Source: BOG-908 sp964242595 | GTDB taxonomy: Bacteria; Pseudomonadota; Alphaproteobacteria; Acetobacterales; Acetobacteraceae | Assembly: GCA_964242595.1 (NCBI GenBank) | Contig: CAXTBC010000089.1 | Span: 1 to 10,605, forward strand | Direction of reading: 5' to 3' | Length of the DNA: 10,605 nt | Shown here: piece by piece, positions 1 through 6,339 of the stretch | Layout: each line of letters begins with the position of its first letter | Numbering within the stretch: the stretch's first letter is position 1 | Notes under the pieces: generated by a model | The model's input: the letters and a program-made list of their open reading frames with translations, nothing else | What the model was told of the DNA's origin: nothing | The model's database searches: none | Program-made: the position numbers and the translations under genes

Positions 1-50
1 TCAGGAACACCTCTGGTGAAAGCTTCAGGGTGTCCACCGAAACGGGTCAA
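1..50 (-). mobile_element. Probable end of an insertion sequence running off the left edge
   Basis: On the minus strand, TGACCCGTTTCGGTGGACAC starts at about position 49, inside the primase reading frame, and supplies that protein's last codons and stop. It is followed by a purine-rich GAGGTG about 6 nt before the last base of the window, an A that could be the first base of a transposase ATG. A TG-starting end, a short leader and an RBS-like motif fit the beginning of an IS (IS3-like or similar) transcribed leftward. Only the end is in view, so family and orientation are inferred. Confidence 0.45.
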
Positions 51-765
51 TCCCACCGAGTAGGCGCAGCATCGCGGTGTGATAGCTTCGGCCGTCCTCG
101 ATTTCCTGCAGGAGCGCAATCTGGTTGACGGCGCCAGATTGCTTCTGACCGGAACCGTTTACTTTGGCAGGTCCGGTGTTCGGCTTGCCCAACCATATTT
201 CATCCAGCTCGTCTAGCTGGTCGATGTGCTCGCCTTCGACTAGCTCTGCAGTATGAGCGGGATTGCTCCCAACTCGGCCGTAGAAGTAGCTCTGGCTTAG
301 GGTCCAGCTTTCGCCTGCTAGTATGCCGCCCAAAAGCCCGTTTAGCCGGCCTAGAAACGCGGCGCGCTTCTCCGGGGGGTAAGGCTGCGAGAATGGGCAC
401 ACCACCCGCCAGCGAGGCTTCTCGGGCGAATGAGAGGGGGAGGTATAGACGAACGCCAGCACGCCGGCTTTTGTCAGCTTCTCGACGGCTTGGGCAACGT
501 GCACCACCTCGCCGTCGTAGTCGGCCTCCAGGCCCGTCACCTCGATCACGTTGGCATCGTGGCGGAAGCTCTGCTTGTCGGTTAGCTTGTCGCCGAAGGT
601 GGCGAATTTCAGCCAAGGCAACGCGGACTTCTCTCGTCGGCTGGTTTGCAGCACGACATCCCTGAGTGCAGGAAGCGTGAGGCACTTCTGCGCCTTGCGC
701 GCGGCGCCTGCGCCGTAGAACTCGGTGAACGTGTATTTGGCAGGCTCAGCCGTCGATAGGCTCAC
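25..765 (-). pseudogene. AEP-type DNA primase N-terminal domain, truncated by IS insertion
   Basis: Likely remnant of a replication primase of the archaeo-eukaryotic (AEP) type found on plasmids, phages and islands. In the 246-residue product, residues 74-84 carry a hydrophobic strand ending in D82-Y83-D84, which fits the metal-binding DxD motif. Residues 107-120 carry TSPSH followed by PRWR, which fits the S-x-H plus basic nucleotide-binding motif. An aromatic SYFYGR segment follows at about 159-164. The chosen start is the GTG at 765, which overlaps the upstream gene's stop as GTGA and implies coupled translation. An in-frame GTG at 795 would add ten residues. The family normally continues into a linker and often a helicase domain, but here the frame ends after LLGGIDPFRWTP. 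That tail looks IS-derived. The primase class is fairly secure; activity of the truncated protein is doubtful. Confidence 0.6.
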
Positions 766-974
766 GGCTGCGCCTCTCGCGTGAGCCGCCGCCACGTGCG
801 CTCGGCTTGCCGCTGCTCGGACTTTAGGAACAGCGCCGGGTCATCGTCGGAATGCCAGACGCGTATCTGTGCAATGGCGTCAGCGGCGCCACACTCGCAC
901 CCCCAGGTGCGCCGGAAATTGGGATTGCGCGCCGGGTCGCTCTGCGCTGCGGCCTGTGCCGCGCGGTCGCTCAT
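762..974 (-). CDS. Small 70-aa hypothetical protein with a CxC motif
   Basis: This short product belongs to no family I recognise. It has an Ala/Gln/Arg-rich start, a central WGCECG segment (C26 and C28) and a charged, helical C-terminus rich in Arg and Glu. The start at 974 is chosen because its ATG overlaps the stop of the upstream DUF3102 gene as ATGA. A longer in-frame start at 1025 would lie inside that gene. Its own stop overlaps the primase GTG as GTGA. Being wedged between two genes by overlaps on both sides argues that it is a real, co-translated gene. The pair of cysteines could bind a metal, but two are too few for a standard zinc finger. A role in element replication or control is only a guess from position. 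Confidence 0.6.
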   Translation of the reverse strand: MSDRAAQAAAQSDPARNPNFRRTWGCECGAADAIAQIRVWHSDDDPALFLKSEQRQAERTWRRLTREAQP

Positions 975-1741
975 TGCGACACCCTGCTTTTCAGAGCGGC
1001 AATCAGCAGGTCTTGGAAGCCCCAACGCAACTCAGGATTTCGAAGAACTTCCAGTAGGTCCCCGGCATCTGATCCACTTTTCGCTGCAAGCCGCTGTGCC
1101 AACGGAGAAAGCCCGGCCAGCAGCGCGTCATTCTTTTGCTTATTCTCGTCCACTTCCTGTCTGTGTTTTTGATGTTGGGCTTTTTCCGCTGCGCGCTTAG
1201 CTTTCAGTTGTTCCGGCGATGCCTTCTTAAACCGGCGCGCGAGGTGCGCCAGCTCTCGCTTCTCCTGGGCGGCTATGTCGAGGCGGTGCTCAATGTCAGC
1301 CTTGGTGAGCGGCATCCCCGCTGCAGCAGCACCTACTACATCGCCGACCACATCGGCATCCGCAGCGGGAGCAGCCAATTGATACAGGATGGCAGGGGGC
1401 AAATGCGCAATGGTTTCGCATTTGCCTTCAAGGAAGCTTGCCGTCCTCATGTAGTTTTGGGCGGTGCGTGGCTGCATCCCAAGGTCGTCCAGAACCCACT
1501 TTCCGAAGGCACCGTGGGGCAGCAACCTTTTGACGATCAGAAGCTGGTCGCCGACTCCCCGAACAGACCGGGCAATATGTGACCGGATAGTGGATGCAGC
1601 TACTTCGACGGCCTCAGCGGCTTCGCCAAAAACCTTGTAATCGAACTCTTGATCGGGGCGGCCGATGGCGGTAAGTGTGCGGTGTTCGGCCTGCACTGTC
1701 TCGCCTACGGAAGCCCCCTGTGTCACCAGGGGGTTTTCCAT
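971..1741 (-). CDS. DUF3102 family protein
   Basis: A 256-aa protein of the DUF3102 type, common on phages, plasmids and islands. Residues 45-105 hold the recognisable block: helices around 45-70, then LPHGAFGKWVLDDLGM at about 74-89 and a second helix-turn-helix-like stretch with RTAQNYMRTA. This pattern suggests DNA binding but the function is unknown. Residues 145-215 are very rich in Lys, Arg, Glu and Gln with few breaks, consistent with a long helix or coiled coil. The start ATG lies two bases after the stop of the HTH gene upstream, and its own stop overlaps the next start as ATGA, so it sits inside a coupled unit. The presence of a regulator and a primase in the same unit suggests a role in replication or maintenance of the element, which is inference. 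Confidence 0.75.
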   Translation of the reverse strand: MENPLVTQGASVGETVQAEHRTLTAIGRPDQEFDYKVFGEAAEAVEVAASTIRSHIARSVRGVGDQLLIVKRLLPHGAFGKWVLDDLGMQPRTAQNYMRTASFLEGKCETIAHLPPAILYQLAAPAADADVVGDVVGAAAAGMPLTKADIEHRLDIAAQEKRELAHLARRFKKASPEQLKAKRAAEKAQHQKHRQEVDENKQKNDALLAGLSPLAQRLAAKSGSDAGDLLEVLRNPELRWGFQDLLIAALKSRVSQ

Positions 1742-1743
1742 TT

Positions 1744-1992
1744 TCAGGCCGCCTTCTTGGCCGGGCGTCCGCGCTTCGGCGCGTCATGGCGACGCTCATG
1801 CGTCATCAGCCAGTCGCGCACCTTCACCGGATCGTAAAGACGCAACATGCCCAAAGCGATGAAGGGCATTCCGGCGCGCTCGTATCGAATTATCGTGCGG
1901 TCGCCGACCTTGAGCTGCTGACCAAGAGTGGCGCGATTAAAAAGCCCGGCCAATACGTCTGGTCCGGTTGACGTGACTGTTTCGGCTTGCAT
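1744..1992 (-). CDS. AlpA/MerR-like helix-turn-helix regulator with AT-hook-like tail
   Basis: An 82-aa putative DNA-binding protein. Residues 14-50 (from LAGLFNRATLGQQL to RAGMPFIALG) resemble the winged HTH of AlpA/excisionase-type proteins, in which a recognition helix with TIIRYERAGMP is followed by a short wing and a YDPVKVRDWL helix. The C-terminus, KRGRPAKKAA, contains a GRP core flanked by basic residues like an AT-hook. The start at 1992 is preferred over an in-frame ATG at 2070 because GGGAG lies 8 nt upstream and the extra residues look unstructured. It is first in a group of four coupled genes. The start overlaps a cluster of TGACGG repeats, so autoregulation is plausible. In such islands small proteins of this kind act as excision factors or as regulators of island genes; which applies here is not known. 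Confidence 0.7.
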   Translation of the reverse strand: MQAETVTSTGPDVLAGLFNRATLGQQLKVGDRTIIRYERAGMPFIALGMLRLYDPVKVRDWLMTHERRHDAPKRGRPAKKAA

Positions 1993-1994
1993 CG

Positions 1995-2021
1995 TGACGG
2001 CTCCCGTCAAGTTGTGACGGG
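1995..2021. promoter_or_regulatory. Inverted TGACGG repeat cluster over the HTH gene leader (candidate operator)
   Basis: TGACGG occurs at 1995-2000, its complement CCCGTCA at 2003-2009 and TGACGGG again at 2015-2021, giving two overlapping inverted repeats. The second is a 7-bp stem with a 5-nt loop. The cluster covers the ribosome-binding region of the HTH gene that starts at 1992. It could be an operator for that HTH protein or an mRNA hairpin masking the RBS. Confidence 0.45.
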
Positions 2022-2087
2022 TAACTACATCTATCGAGCAGATGTGCTCGGGTAGCCGGAATTCTAGCAACGTCTCTGGGATGCCGA

Positions 2088-2101
2088 TTTCCTATAGGAA
2101 A
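2088..2101. promoter_or_regulatory. 14-bp perfect palindrome TTTCCTATAGGAAA
   Basis: A perfect 14-bp palindrome directly follows the stop codon of the unrecognised gene and lies about 95 bp before the HTH start. There is no following T run, so it does not look like an intrinsic terminator. On the minus strand a TAGAAT hexamer at 2061-2066 could be a -10 box, with only a weak -35 (AATCGG) overlapping this palindrome. A dimeric repressor site is the simplest reading. Confidence 0.4.
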
Positions 2102-2917
2102 TTAGTGGGCCTTGGACCTGGACAAATTTCCGACCCCCCTCGCGATAATTCGCCGGACTTCTTCTTCAACGTGAGACGGGAAGGGCTTTGACGCGGATAA
2201 TTCCGCTTTGAATTTACTTTCGATGTCGCCGATTTGCTCGGTTGGATAAACAGCATGAGCTGCTTGCTTAACAAATTCGTAGCAAGGCATACCAAATCTG
2301 TTTGACAACAGCTTGCACATCTCTCCTGAGAACGAAAGCGATAGTTTCCCTCTGCTCTGTTTTTGAGGGAATACGTAATCCGTGTAGCTAAGTTTGGAGT
2401 CGAGCCTTCCTTCAACATACTTGCGCATATATGCGAGAGCGTGAACAGACTTTTGGATGAGGAGTAACAAGGCTTGTGTTTTGCCCGGTTCATTATCAAA
2501 TGGCGCAGCGCTAATGCCGCTGAGCTCAGAAACAAAGAATTCTTGAAGATCAGCGGCGTTTTGATCCAGCCGCTTCAGCTTGGCTTCCGCTCTAGCCCGA
2601 GCCGATGGGAGATTCTGATGTAGCCGCGCGAGAGAGTCGCACAGTATTATGGTTGTAAGAAGACTCTCGGGGCGCTCTCGTGCGCTGGGATGCCGGTCCA
2701 TCAGAGAAGACCACGCTTTTGGAAGACCACTGCTACGTTCTAATAGTTGAAGGACCCTGACTTCCTCTACAGGCTCGATTCCTTCAGACTGTAGCATTCG
2801 GCTAAACGCATACCGCGCCATCTGAAGGGATTGCTCTCTCCCCAACTCGTTCTCTCGATACCAATTTATGACGGCGAGAATGTCGGTGGGCGGCACGTCG
2901 GAACCGTTATTAGCCAT
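2102..2917 (-). CDS. Unrecognised 271-aa protein translationally coupled to the integrase
   Basis: I do not recognise this family. The product is soluble and looks mostly alpha-helical: no signal peptide, no membrane segment, frequent Leu/Arg/Glu/Ala helices (residues 15-60, 85-125, 140-165), then a more mixed region with KLSLSFSGEMCKLLSNRFGM and a charged C-terminal helix. No nuclease, ATPase or phosphatase motif is evident. The ATG at 2917 is chosen because it shares its A with the integrase stop (TGATG); an in-frame GTG just before it at 2920 is possible. Its base composition is visibly more AT-rich than its neighbours, suggesting a separate origin. It follows the integrase directly, with intergenic palindromes after it. 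It could be a recombination accessory factor, a regulator, or a cargo gene riding on the integrase transcript. Reality of the gene is likely; function is unknown. Confidence 0.65.
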   Translation of the reverse strand: MANNGSDVPPTDILAVINWYRENELGREQSLQMARYAFSRMLQSEGIEPVEEVRVLQLLERSSGLPKAWSSLMDRHPSARERPESLLTTIILCDSLARLHQNLPSARARAEAKLKRLDQNAADLQEFFVSELSGISAAPFDNEPGKTQALLLLIQKSVHALAYMRKYVEGRLDSKLSYTDYVFPQKQSRGKLSLSFSGEMCKLLSNRFGMPCYEFVKQAAHAVYPTEQIGDIESKFKAELSASKPFPSHVEEEVRRIIARGVGNLSRSKAH

Positions 2918-4188
2918 CACGCCCGCACTCGCCCAAGCTGTACTATCTCGGCTTGGTTCTTACCCGACACAACTGCGCCCACCTTCTCGGTGGCAGCGCG
3001 CAACGGATCGTCTAACAGGTGCGCATAGCGGTGCGTCATCTGCGATTGCGTGTGCCCAAGCAACTGCCCAATGATCGGCAGGGACAGCCCGTGCGAGGCC
3101 AGCACGCTCGCGTAGGTGTGCCGCAGATCGTGCACCCGCGCGTCCGCCTTCCAAACCTTCTCCACCTGCCCGGCCGCGTTCTTCTCTTCGACAAAGCTGC
3201 CGAGCCCGGCCTTGCGGCACACCGTGGCCCAGCTCCGCTTGACGTCGCCCAGCGGCTTGCCCGGCTCGCCCTCAAACACGAACTCAGGCGGCTCCTGACG
3301 GCCCTTCTTCTTCTCCTTGGCCTTCTCCTCGGCCTTCGCCCACATCTCGGCCAACAGCACGCGGGCCGGCGCGGACAAGGGAATACGGTGCGCCTTCTTG
3401 GTTTTGGTGTGGGCGGATGGCTTCACCCAAACGCCGGCCGCCAAGTCGATCTCTGACCACCTGGCCTTCAGCGTCTCCCCTTTCCGCGCGCCCGTCAGAA
3501 GCAGGAGGCGGATGGCGTTCGCGCTGGTTTCCTCCTGCAGTTCGGCGATGGCGGCGCCCACCTTGGCTATCTCGGCCGGCGTCAGAAAACGCTCGCGCTT
3601 GTGCTCGGGGGCTTGCTCGATCCCGCGAGCCGGGTTGTCGGCTCGCAGCTCCCACTTCACCGCCAGCGCCAGCATCTTGCCCAGCACCGCCACCATGCGG
3701 TTGGCCTGGTAGGGGTGCACCTTGGCGATGCGGTTGTGCAGCCGCTCGACGTCGGCATGCGTCACGTCCGCCACCCTGACCTTGCCAAGCTGCGGGCGGA
3801 TATAGAGGCGGATGATTGTCTTGTAGTCGGATTGGGTGGCGGCGCGCCGTTTGCCCAGGTGTTCCTCTATGAAGCGGTCGGCCAGTGCGTTCATGTCCGG
3901 CGCAGCGCGATCGGCGTGACGGTCGGCCATCGGATCTTCACCGGTGTCCACCTGTCGCTTGAGGCCTTTCGCGTGCTCCCTCGCGGCCTTCGCCGTCCAG
4001 TCAGGGTGCGAGCCGATGGTGATGCGGCGCTCCCTGCCCCCAGCTCGATAGTTCAGGATGTAGGCCTTGGCGCCGGCCGAAGTGACCCGCACGCCAAAGC
4101 CTTTCACCTCCTCGTCGTAGGTGATCCGATTGCCCGCGGCCGGCGGCTCAAGGCCTTTGACAACCTTCTCATCGAGCAGTTGAGCCAT
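2917..4188 (-). CDS. int: Tyrosine-family site-specific integrase, DUF4102 (P4/island type)
   Basis: A 423-aa tyrosine recombinase that would catalyse integration and excision of the element at a tRNA gene. Residues 1-85 form the DUF4102-type arm-binding domain, with FGVRV, ILNYR and RRITIGSHP. A core-binding SAM-like domain covers about 97-195. The catalytic domain (200-400) has R235 (TGARKGE), a basic hairpin at K262-R268, H353 and R356 (HDLRHTYAS), H379 (LLGHT) and the nucleophile Y388 (HRYAH), so all key residues are present and the length is normal. A Lys/Glu-rich insertion lies at about 282-300. The ATG at 4188 has GGAGG 10 nt upstream. The gene points away from the tRNA fragment 160 bp to its right, the usual layout. 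It is joined to the next gene by a TGATG overlap. Confidence 0.93.
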   Translation of the reverse strand: MAQLLDEKVVKGLEPPAAGNRITYDEEVKGFGVRVTSAGAKAYILNYRAGGRERRITIGSHPDWTAKAAREHAKGLKRQVDTGEDPMADRHADRAAPDMNALADRFIEEHLGKRRAATQSDYKTIIRLYIRPQLGKVRVADVTHADVERLHNRIAKVHPYQANRMVAVLGKMLALAVKWELRADNPARGIEQAPEHKRERFLTPAEIAKVGAAIAELQEETSANAIRLLLLTGARKGETLKARWSEIDLAAGVWVKPSAHTKTKKAHRIPLSAPARVLLAEMWAKAEEKAKEKKKGRQEPPEFVFEGEPGKPLGDVKRSWATVCRKAGLGSFVEEKNAAGQVEKVWKADARVHDLRHTYASVLASHGLSLPIIGQLLGHTQSQMTHRYAHLLDDPLRAATEKVGAVVSGKNQAEIVQLGRVRA

Positions 4189-4203
4189 GAGCAGAAGGCC
4201 TCC

Positions 4204-4325
4204 GTGTCCGCTTTGTGTCCGCGGGCATTACGGACATGGACGACAGAGGGTGTCAATCTTTGTCAGGAGACGAGCGAGCCGTGTCTATGAAAGTCAGTGA
4301 CCTAGCAAGCGAAGGTCACGGACAC
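4204..4325. repeat. GTGTCCG / CGGACA(C) sites around attR (candidate integrase arm sites)
   Basis: GTGTCCG occurs at 4204-4210 and 4215-4221, exactly 11 bp apart and so on one face of the helix. Inverted CGGACA occurs at 4231-4236 and CGGACAC at 4319-4325. A further inverted pair, GTGACC (4297-4302) and GGTCAC (4314-4319), lies next to the tRNA fragment. Clustered short repeats between an integrase gene and its att core are typical of arm-type or excisionase sites. Their role here is inferred. Confidence 0.45.
4227..4256 (-). promoter_or_regulatory. Candidate integrase promoter
   Basis: On the minus strand a perfect TTGACA (-35, 4251-4256) is followed after 18 bp by CGTAAT (-10, 4227-4232, four of six consensus bases). 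It lies about 40 bp upstream of the integrase start. TGTCCG/CGGACA half-sites flank the -10 box, so a protein bound there would block it. Confidence 0.45.
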
Positions 4326-4348
4326 GGCGTAGGCGCTGGAGCGAAAAA

Positions 4349-4398
4349 CCTGAATGGCATTCAGGAGGTCAGCGGTTCGATCCCGCTCAGCTCCACCA
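4349..4398 (+). other. tRNA-Ala(GGC) 3' fragment, probable attR
   Basis: The segment reads as the 3' part of a tRNA. The anticodon stem is CCTGA/TCAGG with the 7-nt loop ATGGCAT (anticodon GGC, 4356-4358). Then come the variable GGTC region, the T arm AGCGG-TTCGATC-CCGCT, the acceptor strand CAGCTCC, the discriminator A, and an encoded CCA (4396-4398). The bases before 4349 show no D arm and no matching 5' acceptor strand, so this is not a full gene. Such a 3' piece is the duplicate left by integration into a tRNA gene. From its orientation the element lies to the left and the intact tRNA beyond the window. The exact att core could be shorter than this segment. Confidence 0.85.
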
Positions 4399-4513
4399 GC
4401 CTCAGCCACCTAGATAGATGGGGGTCTGGAGCCTCAAGGCCTGAGCGGGGTTTGGGGCAAAGCTCCATGCTTGCTCTATAAGTGCATCTCCTAAGTAGCG
4501 GTCCAGCGGCGCC

Positions 4514-4674
4514 ATGGGCCGACCCAAGAACGTGATCAGGCCAAGCGCCAGGCACTCCAGCGCTCATACCTGAACAAAATCACGCAAGCCCGGGAGATCA
4601 TCGCGCAGTGCGGCGCCAGCGCACTAGTAACGAACAATCGATCGTTATACCCGAACGGGAATAACGATCGGTGA
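4514..4674 (+). pseudogene. Frameshifted remnant of a small protein starting MGRPK
   Basis: An ATG at 4514 opens MGRPK and then stops after 19 codons. In the -1 frame from 4528 a different and more protein-like sequence continues (ERDQAKRQALQRSYLNKITQ, then AREIIAQCGAS) and ends at TGA 4672-4674, six bases before the barrel gene. Joining the two frames gives a basic, helical protein of about 53 residues with a start typical of small DNA-binding proteins. That frame has no start codon of its own, so one lost base after the fifth codon is the simplest account. No function is assigned. Confidence 0.25.
4628..4670. promoter_or_regulatory. 32-bp near-perfect palindrome plus extra TAACGA half-site (candidate operator)
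   Basis: CGATCGTTAT (4639-4648) and ATAACGATCG (4661-4670) are exact inverted repeats, with CCCG/CGGG nested inside and a single mismatch pair. An additional TAACGA at 4628-4633 forms a second inverted repeat with TCGTTA at 4642-4647. The block ends 10 bp before the barrel gene ATG. There is no T tract, so a repressor operator (TetR-like arrangement) or an RBS-proximal hairpin is more likely than a terminator. Confidence 0.5.
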
Positions 4675-4680
4675 TCATTC

Positions 4681-5655
4681 ATGACGTCCATCGTCGCCCG
4701 CCTCGCGTTCGCTGCCGTTCTGATGACCGGCGTGGCCCAGGCGCAAACGGCCGCCCAGCCGCAAGCGAAGGTCCGGCCGTTGGACCTGACCTACGCGCAA
4801 GCTGACCTGGGACCCGCCCTGGCCAGCACGGCCCCGCAGGAGGCGGGCATCTTCCGCGCCGTGTCGGACTATTTCGACACCTGGTTCGTGCGGGTGGCGG
4901 CGGCGCAGGCCAGCCAGCCACACTGGATCACCCCGATCGCCACCGTCACCCCCCGCCTGGAGGAGGAGGTACGCTACGACCAGTTCTGGGAGACCCGCGG
5001 CAACGGCTCCACGCTGGACGTCTTCGACGGTGGCAGGGGTCTTGAGCTGATCCCCACCGAGACCAACGAGGTGCTGATCAATCCCCCCGCCTACCAGTAC
5101 AAGGGCAGGACGTCGTCGCCGGCCAATGGCTGGCTGGACGACCAGTTCCTGGTGATCAAGCAGCGCCTGTTCAGCGGCAACGAGGAGCACGGCAACTACA
5201 TCGTCAGCGCCTTCCTCGGCCTGACGGCGGCGTCCGGCAACAGGGCGTTCGGTAACAAGAATTGGGTGGTCACGCCCACCATCGCCGGCGGCAAGGGCTG
5301 GGGCGACTTCGACATCCAGGCCACGTCCGGCATCGCCATCCCGTTCAAGCACCAGAACACGGTGGGAGACTCGGTGCTGACCAACGTCACGTTCCAGTAC
5401 CACGTGCTGGACTATTTCTGGCCGGAGTTCGAGGTGAACCACACCTACTGGATCGACGGCAAGCAGCGCGGCGGCAAGAACCAGGTGCTGTTGACGCCCG
5501 GCATCATCCTGGGCCGCTTCGAGCTCTACAAGCGCATCAGGCTGATCATCGGCGGCGGCTACCAGTTCGCGGTCTCGCCGAGATACGTGGACACCACCGA
5601 GCAGACGCCCGCGTACTACAAGAACTGGATCCTGACGACGCGGATCACCTTCTAG
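4681..5655 (+). CDS. Outer-membrane beta-barrel protein (MetA-pathway/transporter type)
   Basis: A 324-aa exported protein expected to form a beta-barrel in the outer membrane, similar in style to the 'putative MetA-pathway of phenol degradation' barrel family. Residues 1-21 are a clear Sec signal (short basic start, hydrophobic core, cleavage after A19-Q20-A21). The mature part has many alternating strands rich in Gly and aromatic residues (for example FDIQATSGIAIPF, LIIGGGYQFAVS) and ends in WILTTRITF, a terminal Phe strand as recognised by the BAM machinery. The substrate cannot be read from sequence. The Shine-Dalgarno is weak (GGTGA), and a large palindrome lies just upstream, suggesting control. 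Directly after its stop comes a transporter remnant. The conserved pore-type strands support the barrel call; the subfamily is less sure. Confidence 0.75.
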   Translation: MTSIVARLAFAAVLMTGVAQAQTAAQPQAKVRPLDLTYAQADLGPALASTAPQEAGIFRAVSDYFDTWFVRVAAAQASQPHWITPIATVTPRLEEEVRYDQFWETRGNGSTLDVFDGGRGLELIPTETNEVLINPPAYQYKGRTSSPANGWLDDQFLVIKQRLFSGNEEHGNYIVSAFLGLTAASGNRAFGNKNWVVTPTIAGGKGWGDFDIQATSGIAIPFKHQNTVGDSVLTNVTFQYHVLDYFWPEFEVNHTYWIDGKQRGGKNQVLLTPGIILGRFELYKRIRLIIGGGYQFAVSPRYVDTTEQTPAYYKNWILTTRITF

Positions 5656-5964
5656 GCAGCCTTCTCTTGCCTGTCGGCGAAGATGGGCGCCGGGCTGTTC
5701 AACGGCCTGACAATCACGGCCGGGATCGTGGCATCGGTCGCGATCGACCATTTCGGCTTGATGAAATTTGCCCAGCACACCGCCAGCCCCGGACGGGTTG
5801 GAGGCGCTGCGCTGATGATCGCCGGCGTCATCCTGGTCGCGCTCCTGAGGCGACATGTGGCCCGGGCCGGAGTGGCGACCGATTTCGGCGGCCTGCGTGT
5901 AACCCGGCTTGTGCCGGCCCGGTGCGCGGACTATGGCGGGCCATGCCGCTCCCTACCCACCTGA
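5656..5964 (+). pseudogene. C-terminal remnant of a DMT (DUF606/YdcZ-type) inner-membrane transporter
   Basis: Beginning right after the barrel stop codon and in the same frame, the sequence reads AAFSCLSAKMGAGLFNGLTI and continues with VASVAIDHFG, SPGRVGGAALMIAGVIL and LLRR to about 5853. This matches the last two membrane helices of YdcZ/DUF606 drug/metabolite transporters, where an IxxDHFG motif and an RxxGAxLMxAGV helix are usual. A full member has four to five helices per half and about 140 residues, so the N-terminal part is missing. An ATG at 5683 could start a 93-aa peptide, but without a good RBS. Residues after LLRR look like read-through. It is best called a decayed fragment. Confidence 0.6.
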
Positions 5965-6332
5965 CCCGCGCCTACAAGGCCAGCACCTACAGCGTGGCAG
6001 GCTTCGGCCTGCGGATCGGCCGACGCTCCGGCGCGCTGGACGGCCTGCTGAGCGGGCTCGGCGTGCGCGAGGCGGTTCTGATCACCGCGTGGAACCCGGC
6101 CAGCCGGCGCATGCCGCCCGGCTGGAACGCCCGCCGGATGGCCGCGCTGCGCCTTCGGCTGGGCACCACGCCGGCGTTGCCAGCCCAGGGCGGATGTGGC
6201 GCCTGGGCCGAGGACCACCTGCTGGTGGTGGGCGACAGGCGCCGGCTGGCGGTGCTGGCGCGGGCCTTCGGACAGTCGGCGTTGGTCGGGCTGAGGCGCG
6301 GCCAGAGCTTGCGTCTGCTGCCGCTTGGTTGA
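5943..6332 (+). CDS. DUF3293 domain protein
   Basis: A 129-aa cytoplasmic protein of the DUF3293 type, whose function is unknown. The diagnostic features are the start LTRAYKASTYSV, then GFGLRIGRRSGALDGLL, the motif VLITAWNPASRRMPPGWN at about 50-67, the N-A-R-R-M-A-A-L-R helix, an ED-HLLVVGD strand and a C-terminal LARAFGQSALVGL segment. Length is normal for the family. The ATG at 5943 is chosen because it immediately precedes the conserved start; the frame is open further upstream only as antisense-like sequence inside the barrel gene. The RBS is weak. It overlaps the end of the preceding transporter remnant slightly, and a terminator-like repeat lies just after its stop. Confidence 0.8.
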   Translation: MPLPTHLTRAYKASTYSVAGFGLRIGRRSGALDGLLSGLGVREAVLITAWNPASRRMPPGWNARRMAALRLRLGTTPALPAQGGCGAWAEDHLLVVGDRRRLAVLARAFGQSALVGLRRGQSLRLLPLG

Positions 6333-6339
6333 GGGTAGG

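Noticed and set aside
4270..4398. Full tRNA-Ala gene
   Set aside because: No D arm, and no 5' acceptor strand complementary to CAGCTCC, is found at the required distance.
4675..5856. Long minus-strand open frame (about 393 codons) opposite the barrel gene
   Set aside because: It is Arg/Gly/Asp/Val-rich antisense sequence typical of high-GC coding shadows. The plus strand has a signal peptide and barrel strands.
5262..5942. Upstream extension of the DUF3293 frame through the barrel gene
   Set aside because: The translation is Arg/His/Ala-rich with no family resemblance; recognisable sequence begins at the ATG at 5943.
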